Assembly (NCBI GenBank): GCA_012861695.1
Contig: JAAOOA010000002.1
Coordinates: 20,883,803 to 20,947,802 of the forward strand
From: Trematomus loennbergii
Taxonomy: Eukaryota > Chordata > Actinopteri > Perciformes > Nototheniidae
Direction: 5' to 3'
DNA length: 64,000 bases
Below are positions 13,101 to 26,600 of this stretch, piece after piece. The position numbers were made by a program, and so were the translations under genes. Each line of letters begins with the position of its first letter. Positions within the stretch are counted from its first letter, which is position 1. The notes below the pieces were generated by a model. That model did no database searches. It was not told the origin of the DNA and was given only the letters and a program-made list of their open reading frames with translations.

Positions 13101-16100
13101 TATACAACAGACGGTTAACACACTGAGGGATTGAGGCCTATACAAGCCGGTCCCCGTTAGAGCCATAAACCTTCAATTCCCTCTGCCTCTGGGGTTTGCT
13201 CTCGGGTGAAACACCCCGGCAGGAGAAGTGGCCTGATTATGCTGTTTATTAGATTAGAGAGTTGTTCTAGGCACCGTGCCAGCAGGGAGTCGCTCCATAA
13301 AGACAAAAGGAGGTGCCTGCACATCCAGTGTAAACAGGAGAAGCAGGAAATATAGTCCATCAGTGAAAGAACGAGAGATAAAACAGGCATCAAGTGTGAA
13401 GGGTGCAAAATCACAGCTGTGAGTAGGGGAAAAAGAGAAGAGGAGAAACAGGGCATCACAACAATTATTGAAAACTGTGAAAGTGTAGTTGAATGTGCTA
13501 TAGGTGGACATAGAGACACTGTGGGTCATATGTGAGCATATAAATGAGCCTGAAAGCAGATTTTCAAACAGTGGGAGCAGCAAGGCTTTGCCAAGGGAGA
13601 ACAAACAAGTATTGTGTATTGTTGTTAGTATTTGACTAATGAGGGAAACCTGAATAAATAATAAATATGTTCAAGTATGTGAGCACACATCTATAATGAA
13701 TGTTACATCGTTGATTATGGTAATCAATGTGGGTTCATCAGGTTAAGGAGAGGAAGGGATTTTATCCTGTGAGTGCATTCAGACTCTTTTCACGGTTTTA
13801 TCTGAGAGTTAGATAGAGAAGAGCAGTGAGAACAGTTCAAGTGAAGATTGAAACCCTTGTGGGCAGTCCTTTATTATCTTTTTGTGTTTTCATATTATAG
13901 CAGGCCTGTTTCCTGCATCTTTGTATTGCAGCCAATTCAAGCAGCTTCTTGCATTCCCATTAGAAATGACTCATAACAATCTGTGTCAGCTGCACAGTGG
14001 AATACTGGGAGCATAACGAGATGTATTACCATAATACAGCGAGGTAACTTTCATTATGGATGTGTGTTCACTAAAATACACACACATACTTTAAAATTGG
14101 ATTATTTGTTTATGTTTTCTGCAGTTTTTTTTGTGCTCCATTTGCAAATCATCGATGCTAACACAGTGTCAAAATCAGCTATTGTTCAGGACCAAATTAT
14201 GTTAAATTGAGGTCACATTCTTACGCAATATTAATAAGAACATGCCAGAAAAGTCAAACAAATAAGATGCCTCACATCATACAAAGTCATTTAAGGTTTT
14301 AATCCCAATATTTAATTGATATATAGATGCATTGACATGCATGTGACTATCTTCACACAATTTGAATTGTCAGACGATGTGAATGCTCTTCAGTCACATG
14401 AATTTACTCTACTGTCCATCCAATATAACGTGCCATTATCCTGACCATAGGGACAGGTTACCAAAATTACAAAACAAATAAATAATACTCAAATATACAC
14501 ATCAAGTATTTTCTGTAATTTGGATTACGTTTTCTAACTTCGAATGCGCATACGCAGCACATCGACACACCAAACATAATAGCCATGTTCCTTTCACCCT
14601 CTCCTGTATCAAGCTAATGATCATCAAACAGACTTTATAATGAGTGCAGATTTAACTTAGTTCATCACTAGAAAAACAAACAATTAGCATGTCATTTTAG
14701 AGCAAATATATTATCATCAAACAATCTAAATAAAAGCAAGTTATAGGATTTAGTTGACCAAGTAAACAGAGCAGAGATCTGATGCTGACACAGCAAAACC
14801 ACAAATTAGCACTGGTCTATAAATGACTGATTGCCCGGCTGACTGTCAGAGTAAATGAGCGGCTGAAGGAAGAGGAGGACATAGTGGGGCTATCGAGACA
14901 GGATAATTACACAACCAAGGAGCAGGGTGGGTAACGAGACGACACAAGAAGTGATTGATGGAGCCAGCCAAATGTAAAACTCAAGTCAGTTCCTTTTAAA
15001 TTACCGTGCAGGGAGCAAGCTTTGAAGAAAATCAGGGCACGCACTGATTTCAGATGTAGTCAGCTGAAAAATGAATAATGTGCACTATAGTTGATCAATT
15101 CACTCCTATGGATAACTTTCTGAGATAAATACAGACTCGTTTTCTTGTCCAAAAAAACCACTGCAATTTAAACCAGACACATTTTTTCTCAGTAAACGTT
15201 TCAATGCTGAATGCGAGTATTCTTTTTCAGTGAATATCCGCTGAAGAAGGATATTTAATTGTCATTCTTTAAGGAGCCACATGACAGGCCTCTTGGCTGT
15301 TTCGGCTCTGCATGCACATCATTTTGCTGAAATGTTCTATATTGGATTTTCTTTTGTTCAAATATATTTCATATATATTCATTCCAGTGAAAAACGATCT
15401 GTCCGAGGTTAACAGGGTGAGTTTTTCAGCCCTGTCGGCAGCGAGCAGGGTTCAGCAGTAACACGAAGAAGAACAATGTGGGTGGGAGAAGAGAGAGCAG
15501 AGAGTCAAGGTGTGTGCATGTGCAAAAAATGGTCTTTATCCTAACAATCCTCCTCAACGTCCTCCCCTTTTAATCATTTTCTTTCTCATTCTCATTCTCT
15601 GTCATTCTCTCGCCTCCTTCTCCTTCCTCCAGACTTCAGCTTCACTACTGAACATTACAGCAGCTGGCCCACACAAAATGGACTCCGTTACCTTTGTCTC
15701 GCACCCCCTTCTCACACATTCTTTTGTGTTTGTCTTTTCTTTAACATCTCATTATCCTTCCTTAAGATAACTTCAACAACCTTTTATCTAACCAAACTGA
15801 AATGAATGATTTTTGAATGATTTCAATGTGGATAAGGTTGGAATAACAAATAAACGTAATCTGCCTCTTGCAGTCTCTTCCTCTTCTGTTCATCTTTTTA
15901 CACATTGTATTGTTTGTTGTTCTTCTTTCAGCTGCGTTTCATCCAATCTTTCTCCGCCCTCGGCCTACCTTACATTTATCTGAACTTAAGTTAATAATCA
16001 AAAAGATTCCATTTGAAACATGTCTAAATATAAAAACTGTGACACGGTTAATAATGTCTCATAACAAATAATAGTGTGTCTATATACCAATTAATGATAA

Positions 16101-16232
16101 TCAATTCCAGTAAATAATCCAAATGTCTGCAGCTGCCAATTCTCACACTGATAACTCATTCCTTATCCTTATATGAGAGGACTGACCTTTTACACTAAAT
16201 AGAGGATATTTACTTTTATTTTGCATATGTTG

Positions 16233-16268
<36 letters not shown>

Positions 16269-19200
16269 ATGTCGAAGCTTCAGCTGAACTTTAATATCAG
16301 ATCACAGGCAGAGAACAGAGTTGTGCTGTCACCACTAATGCCATGGCTCTTCCTCATCCCCCAGACCCTTCCCCCTATTCTTTTGTGGGGCATATTCAGA
16401 GAGCCTCGCTGACCATGAAGGATTATGATAGCACCAGTGTGCCGATAACACAATTATATTGGAGATATGGGGGAGTGTAACACAATGCATGGCAGGAAAA
16501 GATTCAACGGGGGCAGCAACAGTAGGAGAAGAAATGCATAGAAAAGCCAATAAAAGTGTTAAAGAAAATAGAGGCGGAAAGAGGCAAAGAAATGCAACAT
16601 TTTGAAAATGTTATATTTGCCCCTCACAATTTCCAAAACCTAAAGAGTTTCAGTTTAGATGAGAGAAAAGGCAGAGCTGGAACTGCAACAATATTTGTGA
16701 ATCAATCAATTAACTACGTTGTTGCCAATTAATAGTCTGTCAACTGACTAATTCAATTACTGTTTTAGTTCTGAAATATTTGTAAAATGTTGACCTAAAG
16801 ACGAGAACAGTCCTCTCAAGAAAAACCTCATACCAGAGCATTTCAGCAAATAGCTAGTAGGAATTAGGATTTCTGTGGACGTGAGGTGAGTGTGACTAGT
16901 TAGAAAAGCCATGGAATTTATTTGTTTATGTTTTCAGCTTCAACAGGCAGATGTTTTCATTGAAAAACCTGTAAAAGGCCAACATGTGCTAGCTGCTCCG
17001 CCCCAAACAGCCGAGAAACACAGGTGAACTTAGTGAAGCATGTACTGTAGCTTAAAAAGGTGAATTAATATGTAACTCCAAATATATGCTAATATTCCCT
17101 GTATCTGCTAGAAGTGTAAATAAGAATTAGCTTGTCTAACGAACTTCAAACGTGATAATATGTCAGTTTGTTGTTCACGGCTTTCGCTGCCCCCAAGAGG
17201 TCAAAAACCTATTGCAAGCGGATATTTTAACCCAAAAAAAAAATGTTTCTGTCGATCAAGCCACCAGATTGGTAAATGCTAATATATATATGTGGTGGGG
17301 ATAGTGAGGTAGGCTGAAGATCGGAAGGTTGTGAGTTCAAATCCCACTAGGAACACCACCACTAGTGTGCCCTTGAGTAAGGCACTTAGTCCTTAGTTAC
17401 TCCAGGGAGAATGTACCTGTAATTGGTAATTGTAAGTCGCTTTGGATAAAAGAGTCAGTTAAATGAAATGTAATGTAATATGTCATTTTGTGGAAGGTGG
17501 GGACTATGGTGAATAATGTATTTTATTGCGTGATTAGTTAAAAGTCCCTGTTCAGCCTCACATTAGCAAGTATATATATATATAATCATTATGAAAGATT
17601 ACCACCTATGAAAGTCAAACACGGCTACTTAGGGGCTTCTTAGCCTTAATCTCCGACGAGTATCTGTGATAAAAGACGTTATCTGAAGAACCACTCTGAT
17701 GTCATCGATTATAAGATGATGTGAAAGGGGAGGTCTGCAAATTATAATTTTCAATTTAGAAGCATTATCAAAGAGGACTTAAAGCTAATCTCAAGCAGAC
17801 GGATACAGTTTGATAACAGAAACGTCTTTATTTATGATCAGGATATCCATTAGCTAATGCCTAGGGAGCAGCTAGTCTTTATGAGAAAAAGCAACAATGA
17901 CCCATCAGGAGGCATTGATTTTCAGAAAAAAGGTCAAAGTCAGCTCAAGAAACGTCCATTAACACAAGCCCTCATGTCATGCCTTACTTTATAAGAATAG
18001 CCTAGTTCAGGATGATTAAATGGGTCTACCATTCACACATTTAAAAAATAACCATTAGCAGCCAACAGATAGGTGTACCAGTCAGTCACACTCCTTTCAC
18101 AGCTCATTATTGCTATTAGCCTCTATGCGTTGATGAATAACATGCGTATGCTTGTGCCTTACTCACGACTAATAACGATAATGTAGGATGGTGACAGTGC
18201 ATTGCCGTTTCACTCTCTCTGTGTCTGATTTAAAGGATAAAAGCCCAGCTGTGGAGCACAACCAGATTGTTGCTGGTTTCTGAACTGTTTGCAGAGGCTT
18301 GAAGCTTCAACGAAGATAAATAAAACCTTTGACCCTCTAAGATCAGTGTGCAATTCAACAGCAGTCAGCATGGCTTTTTCTTTCTCTCCATGTTTGCGTC
18401 ACTTACAAAGTGTCAACACAGGTCAAGGACAGAAGAAAAAAAGGCGAGGACATGGAAACAAGTGGAAGAGAAAAGATAGGGGATAGTATATTGAAATGAC
18501 AGAATATCTCAGTCGGGCTTCACATCCATCCTATTAGTTGATATGTCACTCTAATGCCAAACAGGCAAAGACAGTGAGAACCCCCAAACACACACAAAGA
18601 GCTGCCTATTCCAATACACTGCCTAACAAGGCTGCACAGAGCAGACAGAAGGGAGAAAGTAAAGGGGAGGGCAGGAAGCCATCTGATAAACTGCGGATAG
18701 GACGAGAGCAAAGAGCAATAACGGAGAAACTCAGCATTACCGAGAGGATGAAAGAAAGGAGCAGGTTAATATTAAGAAGAGATTGAGATGGATAAAGAGG
18801 CAGATACGATCAATCAAACGACAAGACGGAAGAAGAAGAAAGAGACAGAGCTGATAAAACGGCAGGAAATAATTAAGATAAGCAATCACATTTGATTGAT
18901 AACAGTTCCTGGTGTTTGTGAAATCTGCAATAACCTTTTCACCATGCAGATATCAACCTTAGGTTCCAGAGCTTGAAGACTACTGAGAAAAACCTCTCAT
19001 CTGCACCATCTGTCACTAAATCAAGTTTGGCCGACTGGGAATGATGGGACGAGGTAAGGAGAGGCTGTATGAGCCTTTTAGTTATTGAAACTGACAGTTT
19101 TTAGGCAGCAATCTAATGAGCTTCTGGAAGAGCAGAGTCATAGGCAGGTGATGAGCTCATAGCTTTATATGCATATGGACAATGTTGAGGCAGAACCTCC

Positions 19201-22200
19201 ACCACGCAAATATGAGCAAAACTCAATTTCCTGCCAAAATGACACATACAAAGGGTGATTCAACTAGCAGTGTGACTCTTCAAAACAAAGACACAGAAGC
19301 TACGCAATCTGTAAAGCTCAGTTATCTTGGTTTTATGTGAAAATGATGTGATATCTTTGTAATATTTTTTCTGAAATGACTGATTATTACAACCATTTAA
19401 GCAACTCTTACAAGGAAAAACATTTTCAAACTAGACAAACCAAATGAAATGGAGAAAACGGTACACAATCCAAATGTAACAAATGAAAATCAAATAAATC
19501 CATCAGGTAACAGCACTGATATTGGCCAGATGTCACCTTCCAGAATAAGAGAGTTTTAATCAGTTTAATTGAATCACTTTCCTAATAAAAGTCAATACTT
19601 CCACTATCACATTCAGTAAGTCACACTGCCCTTTAAACACATTGGTCACGAGCCTAGCACAAGTGTGATGTGCGTGGCAAGAAAACAAAGAACTAAGGTG
19701 TCTAAGAGCTAAACTTGAGGGCAAGAGACTAACCACCATGGCTACAATGTCCAGACCACACCTACCATCCAACATCCAGGAAGAAGAGAAACGGAGGGCT
19801 AAGAAGTTGTCTTTCAGCTCATGCCATCTAAACGCAGTTAAAGACTGGGAAATGCCAGACCTTGACCTCTGCTGCCACTCCTGCTGGTGTGTCTTCATCA
19901 TTAGGCAGATGGTACACGAGGCAGGAATATAAAAGTGGGTCCAGTTGAGTTGGTATGCAGGGGTTTTGTAACCTGTTCAACTGCACAGCTCCTGAGGGAG
20001 TAGGAGTCAGAGGCCAGGCCCAAAGAGGGGCCTTCAAAGAATTCACCAATGAGACCGAAAAGAGCAATCACTGTCTGCAGCTGAATAGAAGAGATGAGGT
20101 TTGGGCTGCCAGTTGACCACTAGAGACTAACCATAAGACAAACATGCAGGTACTATCACCTGTGACCATTCTCGGATGGGGGTGTCTTGTGATAAAAGGC
20201 CAAATGTAGGTGTACAGCTGAAGACGTGTATGAATGGTAGCAAACATCATCTTGTGTTTATCCCCCAAAAACAACCACAGTTGATTCTAGTGCAGAAACA
20301 ATTGTAGTGCATTATCAGTTGTTTTCACTACCACTCTCAGAAGTGGCAAATTGCGTCCAACACTATTAGACAGATGTAGACTCAGTTTAAATAACCCAAC
20401 ACTGGCTTACATGATCTCCAGTCTCCTGGGTGAAAGTGCCTTGTTTTTTGACAACAAATGTCTCTTCCCTCTCAACAAGGTATTGTTTCTTGGATTCTTA
20501 TTTAAAGCTATAATAACTATTGATCAATGAAGCACAAGGCTGCAACAACACAAATGTATTCTTAATGAATATATTTATGCATGTTCATTTCTTCATTGAT
20601 TTAATGAAAATATTTCCAGAAAAGCCACACGTCTTCCAGTTTGAAAATCTGAAACAAAGTCCAGTGACAATCCAGCAAGGGTAGGTGGAAGCGAAGGGTT
20701 AAAGATGAAGTCTCAGTGAAGAACAGAACTGTAAATCTGCAATGAGCAAATAAATAAACTTAGACTTAGCAGGCTCAGGTTTTGGGAGCTGTACAGCCCA
20801 TTAATATATATTGAAACAATGATTAATTGCAGCCCTAGGCAGCCATTTAAATACAATCCCATACATCTGACACTGTGCTGTTGTAATGTGCTGTCCTGAC
20901 ACACTGAGACATCTGCATGAGAATCAAGTAGCTGCAAATGGGAAACAATATCAACCTAGTGCTGATGGGAAATAACAGTCTGTGACATGCAATTCACTTC
21001 AATTGTATTTGGTCTGTATTTGATGAAATTGGTCTGGCTGGGCCTGCTCCAGCTGCCAATTCTCAGACATGAATGATATGATCAAAAATAATAAAATATA
21101 ATATAATCAGCAACCGGTATTACATTTCAGCTGATCCTGATTTCTCAGTGAAGCTATTGAGTAAGGCACACACACACACACCGACCCTGCACACCACATC
21201 ACACAAATGGTTGTTGTCTCCCTTGAGGCCAATTCATTGCTAGATCTTCACTGAAAACTGAGAAGTCGTAAATTGTTTGCCCGACTGACTCCCCAGGTTA
21301 ACTGCCAATTACATAGATCTGACAATGGTCACTTTAACACACACGCACGCACGCACATACACATTTTCACGAGGATGAATATGTTGGAGATGATGAGGGT
21401 AGAATTGCGGAGATTAGATAGTAAAAGTATATTTCACAATGAAACCCCCATCTCTTTTATCAATAGTAATGTCAGAAAGGACAACACATTGTGCTCGGTG
21501 TGGGGGGTTAAAGGTTTTTGATGAGAGCGCCTGTGACGCGCAGAGGGCTGACATTTAGGTGAAATGGGCGAGCTGGGACCAATTTCCTTTTTCAAATCAC
21601 ACACCCATGGCTGGACAGATCGATCAAACCGCACACACAGAACAATTATTAATGCACTATAATATATTTCCTCACAGGGCACACAATTAACAATTCAACT
21701 GTTTCTGAATAGCTAATTGATTCTACATAGATTGCACACAATGCTGAAATTGAATATTGCATATTGAATGAAAGACCACATCGTGATTAAACACTATGAA
21801 TTCAAAGGAATGTCTATGCTTTAATCTCCCTTTTGAGTCCCAGAGATGAAATAGCATACAAATTGCTTAAAGAATTTAGGCAGGCAGATCATAGCGATTT
21901 TTTTGTTTCGAGATTGAGGAGGAAATTACTTTTAATTGGATTAAAAACCACCCATCATTCATCCGTTTTACCCATACAGTAATGCCTAGCAGTAATACGC
22001 GTCTGTTGCCTGTTATAAAACCCTACATTTCAGCCTCCATCAGACCCCTGAGCGTCACAACTGTTGCTCAGTGAGCGCACACAGCTCTGTGCCGTCAGAA
22101 GACGCTTTTACATCATCTAAAAGCGTCTTTATAAACCATCTAGCCTACTCCACGAACAGGTGGATACTGGTCCTTTAAAATAATCAAACAGTAACTTACA

Positions 22201-22229
22201 TGTTTCAGTTCTTGCATGCGGTCCTTCAT
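3922..22229 (-). CDS. stx1a: Syntaxin-1A, N-terminal part (exons 1-3 of a gene running off the left edge)
   Basis: Syntaxin-1A is the plasma-membrane t-SNARE of the synaptic vesicle fusion complex, binding SNAP-25, synaptobrevin and Munc18. Three coding exons are visible: 22200-22229, 10406-10483 and 3922-4021, giving 69 codons plus one base. Exon 1 encodes [10 protein letters not shown], matching the invariant MKDRTQEL start of the family. Exon 2 has an acidic run (EEEDE) followed by FMDEFFEQ. Exon 3 begins VEEIRGFIE and ends [11 protein letters not shown], the start of the Habc three-helix domain. The sizes (30, 78, 100 bp) and phases (0, 0, 1) fit the conserved vertebrate structure, and all donors and acceptors are [15 protein letters not shown] and EEVKR favour syntaxin-1A over 1B. 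The rest of Habc, the SNARE helix and the membrane anchor lie outside the window. Confidence 0.93.
4027..4100. repeat. (GA)n microsatellite forming the polypyrimidine tract of stx1a intron 2
   Basis: A 74-bp uninterrupted GA run. On the transcribed minus strand it is (TC)37 ending four bases before the AG acceptor of exon 3, so it occupies the place of the polypyrimidine tract and probably the branch-point interval. Confidence 0.95.
7290..7435. repeat. Possible interspersed repeat fragment
   Basis: The stretch around TTTATTTGACGAGGGACAGT followed by GCACATTGATGAACATT resembles a dispersed sequence often seen in fish introns. I cannot name the family or define its ends. This is a remembered resemblance only. 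Confidence 0.35.
8875..9255. repeat. Possible degraded dispersed repeat, G-rich
   Basis: The G-rich, purine-biased segment includes GGCCAGGTTGTTAAGAGC, TTTGTGGGTGCGTAAT and GGCAGTGGAGTTCTGGA. It resembles an abundant fish repeat, in diverged form. It has no intact frame, and the borders are approximate. Confidence 0.35.
10406..10483 (-). CDS. stx1a: stx1a coding exon 2 (acidic N-terminal segment)
   Basis: Exactly 26 codons, phase 0 at both ends, from [11 protein letters not shown] to FMDEFFEQ. The acceptor is TGCAG and the donor is GTTTGT. The length equals the mammalian exon. The first half is divergent from mammalian syntaxin-1A ([13 protein letters not shown] in place of an aspartate run), while FMDEFFEQ is identical. 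Confidence 0.93.
10977..11028. repeat. 24-bp near-perfect inverted repeat with 4-nt loop
   Basis: The left arm 10977-11000 and right arm 11005-11028 pair at 21 of 24 positions around the loop CACC. The three mismatches are clustered mid-arm. The stem is too short for a typical microRNA precursor, and no flanking direct repeat was seen. Confidence 0.7.
16236..16265. repeat. (TG)n microsatellite
   Basis: Fifteen clean TG units. Confidence 0.95.
17291..17480 (+). mobile_element. tRNA-derived SINE with LINE-like 3' tail
   Basis: The 5' part carries a polymerase III box A-like stretch (TAGTGAGGTAGGCTGAAGA, near 17302-17320) and a clear box B (GTGAGTTCAAATCCC, near 17331-17345), as in tRNA-derived SINEs. 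The 3' part reads GTAAGTCGCTTTGGATAAAA followed by an AATGTAATGTAAT tail. That 3' end is shared in fish with LINE partners that mobilise the SINE. It is about 190 bp long and lies in plus orientation inside stx1a intron 1. No clear target duplication was identified. Confidence 0.8.
22200..22229 (-). CDS. stx1a: stx1a coding exon 1 (start codon exon)
   Basis: Ten codons, [10 protein letters not shown], followed by the donor GTAAGT. The ATG at 22229 has A at -3 (ACATG context). The conserved MKDR-QEL motif fixes the start. The rest of the exon is 5' UTR to the right, in a CG-rich stretch. Confidence 0.93.
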
Positions 22230-22254
22230 GTTTGCGGTAAATCACACTTATTCC

Positions 22255-22440
22255 TTCAGTGCCCGGTGTTTGTGGTTCGCGTGCGGTGATGGAGCAGCGG
22301 GGCGGAGACCGGGATGATGCGAGTCAGACCGAGGAGAGGTGCGCGTCTGGCGGCGGTGTTTCGCCCCTTCGGTGTCGATGGTGGGACCACTTTACGGAGC
22401 CGGGTGACGCGCACTATAGGTGAGGAGAGGCCTGCCGACG
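22255..22440 (-). promoter_or_regulatory. CpG-rich putative stx1a promoter/5' UTR
   Basis: This stretch is markedly richer in G, C and CpG than its AT-rich surroundings, with repeated GCG, CGG and CGCG steps. It lies immediately upstream of the stx1a start codon, where a CpG-island promoter would be expected. No TATA box stands out. The transcription start cannot be placed from sequence alone. Confidence 0.55.
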
Positions 22441-23634
22441 TTAACCCATTACACACCCTCAACTTCCTCCTCAAACCGCACTAATTGGTCTGTCTTTTGA
22501 AATAATTCCCCACTTTAAGTTTATTTGTTACCGTTAAAGTCAATCCAACATATTGAAAGCACGACTGACAGTAAAGTGACTGTCTCCTCAGAGAGTCTGG
22601 TGGATCTGTGTTGGGTTTGATTATCTATTGAGCAGGTTCAGAGATAACGCCCAGGTGGATGGCTTCCCTCGTGCCAAAGCTCACAGCGACCTCTGTTGGC
22701 TTTATGTGAGGCACACTTATGGAAACAGCGAAAGGCCTCAACATTTAAATTTTTTTACATAAAAGCCTACTTACCGACTTTGAAATGTGTCTTAGAATTG
22801 CTTTTACTACTGTGTTATAAAGTATAGTTATCATTTGATGCCATCATATATCTAGCTAGGATTTTATCCATAACTATAGTATCTTTTGTTTTCTTCCTTC
22901 ATACCCAACATAAGTACCTTATCAATTGTCGAAATGTTTCTATTATTTGATACAATAAAGTTTATATAAACCATAAAAAAACGTAAGTAATAGTAGTTGC
23001 AGCAGCAATGTGTTTACTTTGTTTGGTTCCATTTCCCCATTATGAGCACAACTTTTGGGCATCCAGCCATTTCCCCATTATGAGCTTGTTATAGGACAAC
23101 TTTCAAGTGTATTGTCATTTTCTACATCTCATATCTCCATAAAAGAGTGTTTTTTGTGACACAGGATTACGAAAAGGAGGAATTTAACCAACAACCTCAA
23201 TGCTTGTTAGTTAAATTGATTCTATATTCGGGAGAATAAAAGTGAGTATAATACAAATATCTTTTATAGGTTTTAATAAACAGATATCGAAAATGTGACA
23301 TTTGATAATTTATGATAATTGTTTTAATTCTATGAGATTATTGTTGCCGTCAAAGCTACATCTTTCTCCTCTGCAAGATTTTACAGATTTCTGTCCATGT
23401 CCAGCCAACCAGAACATGGAGAGTGCAACACTTGACAAACATTTGTGAGAAACATTGCTATACACTCAACCAAATGTAAAATGGATCAGCCATAATAGCA
23501 TTTTACTTCTTATCTTATCCACCTGTTTTAAAGAGTGGGTACAATTAAGTCCAAACACTTTGCAGTTTGAATGGGGATTGTGTTCAGGGTGGTACAGACG
23601 AGAGCTAATGAAGGCACAGCTGCATGAGTCAGAG
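22441..23634. other. Intergenic stx1a to bud23, including likely bud23 3' UTR
   Basis: No gene seen. The right part should be the bud23 3' UTR (minus strand). Reverse-strand ATTAAA hexamers near 23323-23328 and 23272-23277 are possible poly(A) signals. A 19-bp direct duplication lies at 23029-23085. Confidence 0.5.
23029..23085. repeat. 19-bp direct repeat, 38-bp spacing
   Basis: CCATTTCCCCATTATGAGC occurs identically at 23029-23047 and 23067-23085, with a different 19-bp spacer between the copies. Confidence 0.9.
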
Positions 23635-26600
23635 CTAGAAATGAGGTTTTCTCTGACGTGCAGTGTACTTTGTGTCGGATCGAACCTCCCTGAAAATCAA
23701 ACACAAAGCAGAGAGAGAAGGCATCAGCAATGTTACAGATTACAGCCAATCAGGGATTCAGTTAAGTTTAACCTAATGATATAACATTATTTAGAGCCTG
23801 AATATTTCAGCACAAGATACAATTATTTGTCCTGAAAGAGTTTAAACCACAGTCTTGTACATACCGTCCCTGCCTTCTCCTCCTCTCCTTTTTCTCCAAA
23901 ATCCAATCGCGTCCCTTCTTCGCTGATTTCCCCTTCATGCCTTTAAACCGACATCTTCACAAAGACAAAGTGTGGATGATTAGCTTATTTAAATTGCACC
24001 GTGGTCTTTGTGGTAAACCACGTCCAAAACTCCTCAGATCTTATGCTAAATGTTTTACCATCAATTCTCTTGGTTTAATCAATAGGAGCAACTTCAACAT
24101 CACTATGTAAAAGGGAGGAAAAGCTGCCTGACAGGTTTTAAGTGAGGCAGGACGACAACCCTTTGGAGATTTCTCTCGGTCTTTAGGCCTCTTTAAAGCA
24201 GGTATGACTCAACCTGCATTTATCAGGGCCAAGACCTTTTTTTACAAGGCTATTTTAACACAAATCAATAAAGAAAGTGGTGCCTATCCTTGTCCGAGAA
24301 AGGTAGTGCTGCCACTAAAACATTTTTTATTCATTGTTTACATTTAAAATGTTGATCACAATTTCTAAGAGCCCGATTATAAATGACTTGCTCTGTCCAG
24401 CAAATATTCTCATTCCAAAATATGGGCTGGGATTTTCCAAAAACTCTCATGAAAGATAAAAAAAATCAGCAAATAAAGTAATCAGTTTGCAAACAATTCA
24501 TTAAAATGTATAGGTGTGAAATTTACAAAATGTTTTGGTATTAGCAAAGGCCTTAGATGCACATTTCCAGCAGTAAGTAACACACTAGTTTCACAATATT
24601 CATTTGATGCTCAGGGTACATCTCATCACTCTTTTTGAATAAATTACATTTACTACAAAATAAATCTTGTTAAACACTGTTTACTCAAACAAACTCGGCT
24701 CCTTTCAACCAAGATAACAGTTTCCTCAAACTCTTACAATAATCAGTATTTGTCTAAATATCTTTACCTTTGTCCTGAATACTGGATCTGGTTTGATACA
24801 GCTCTGTCTGACGTTTCTGTTCCCAATCCCTGAAAAGAACAAAAAAAGATAACAATTATAATGATGTAGCTATAATGAAACACAGATGCCCCGAAACCCA
24901 CTAAATATTTTGTTTCTTACTTTGGGAAGAGAACCGGTAACTCCAGCAAACAGACACAAGAAGAACCTGGAAACAAAATAAATGTGTGTGTGTAAGTGAA
25001 GGAGTAAATCAGGCTAACCGTATTAATGTGGATCATTTATTAAGAGGCTAATGTGACAAACAGTTAATTCAATATGTTCTAATTAGCCTTTTGTTATAAT
25101 TACACTGCTGCTAATTTCACAGGCCATTAAGAGGGAATCACTTGAAGAGGGCTGCAGCTAAATATATCAAAAATAAAAGCCTAGCTTCTGAAAGGTACTG
25201 ACTTTTTGGCTTTGCTGCTGTTGGGGTAGTCCACCACCATACCTCCACCAAAACCTGCCCTCATGGCCTGCGTCGTGATCAGCTCAAGCTTTAGAGAGAG
25301 GGAAGAAGACTGATGGTAAGAAAATGAATCCGGAAAAAACACCAAATTTCATATCAACTATGCACTACATTATTTCACCTGTTCCGAGTTCTCTGGATAA
25401 AGCTGGAAAATGGCACGTGAGCCTCTTGACTGAAAGACAAAGAACAATAAGAGGCTAGGAACTGTCTCCATTTTGAAATATGGTATCTGGAAGTTTGTAT
25501 AAAAACCTTACCAGAGAAGAGTAGAGAGTACTAAAGAAGGTGTAGAGTCTCTTCGGAGGACTATGTGACCTCTTGTCGGCATTACAGAGCCACTGCAGAG
25601 CAGAGATACTGACGTGGAATAATTCAAACGTTAAATGAAAAACAGAGTCAGAAATTATTCAAAATGAAATAGGATACCTTCTTTTCTTTTTTTTCAAAAG
25701 TCATGCTTTGTTATTCACCTGATGCAACCGTCAAATGTCCCGGCTCTGAACGGCATCCCGTGGCCCATGTCCCCCACTAAAAGGTCTCCCTCTACTTCTC
25801 TGTCCAGTGCAACATCTGTTACAGGAAAGACAGGGTTTGATCAAGGTTTTAGAAATGTGTCGACATCTCCTTAAATGTCGCTTAGAGGCTTAAAACTGAA
25901 ACCTCTGATGTATCTTGTGTAACATGCAAAACACTGAACTTAAAAGAAGACACACTTTAGGTCTGTTGAAAGATGAGATGAAGGTTTATTTAATATCAAT
26001 ATTAAACCGGTTCATCATCCAGCCCATGCTTCCGTTGCTTCTTGTTGAAGGTGATAGTTTAAACTTACCAAGCATTGCAGTGCTGATGTCGACTCCGACC
26101 CAGTAGTGTCCCTCCTCCGACAGGAAGTCTCCACTGAGACCAGAGCCGCACCTGAGACAAAAAACAGAGAGACAAGTCTTTAAAATCCCAATCTCACATA
26201 ATAAGTGTATTCTGGACCTTACAAAACAAACAAAAAGGTGAGGTGATTCTCAAACACTGCGAGACTATTGCAGTACTGTTAACTAGCCAAACAAACAAAC
26301 AAACAAAGTCAGTGTCACTCACCCCACATCTAACAGGAAGCATGGCTGTCCTTCGGGAAGGTTCAAAAGCTCCACAGCTCTCTCGGACATCTGGGTTTGG
26401 ATCTCAATCATTCGAGAGCTGTGACGCAACAAAACACACAGAGTTTTGAGTAACGGTTAATATGTGACTTCTGGCACTTTTTAAACTATGAAGGTGAACA
26501 TTAAATGTGTCTAAGTGCCATCATAATTGATATGGGGTTCAATAGATTTTAAGCCAGGTCTCAACACACAACTAAAACAACTTTTACTCAGGTCTGATGA

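Larger units (their letters stand above)
10484..22199. other. stx1a intron 1
   Basis: An 11.7-kb first intron between exon 1 and exon 2. No exon of another gene is supported on either strand. It holds a 24-bp hairpin (10977-11028), a short GT array (16236-16265), a tRNA-derived SINE (17291-17480) and a possible diverged AT-rich dispersed repeat around 16675-16800. Most open frames over 60 codons here are low-complexity or unlike known proteins. Confidence 0.75.
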
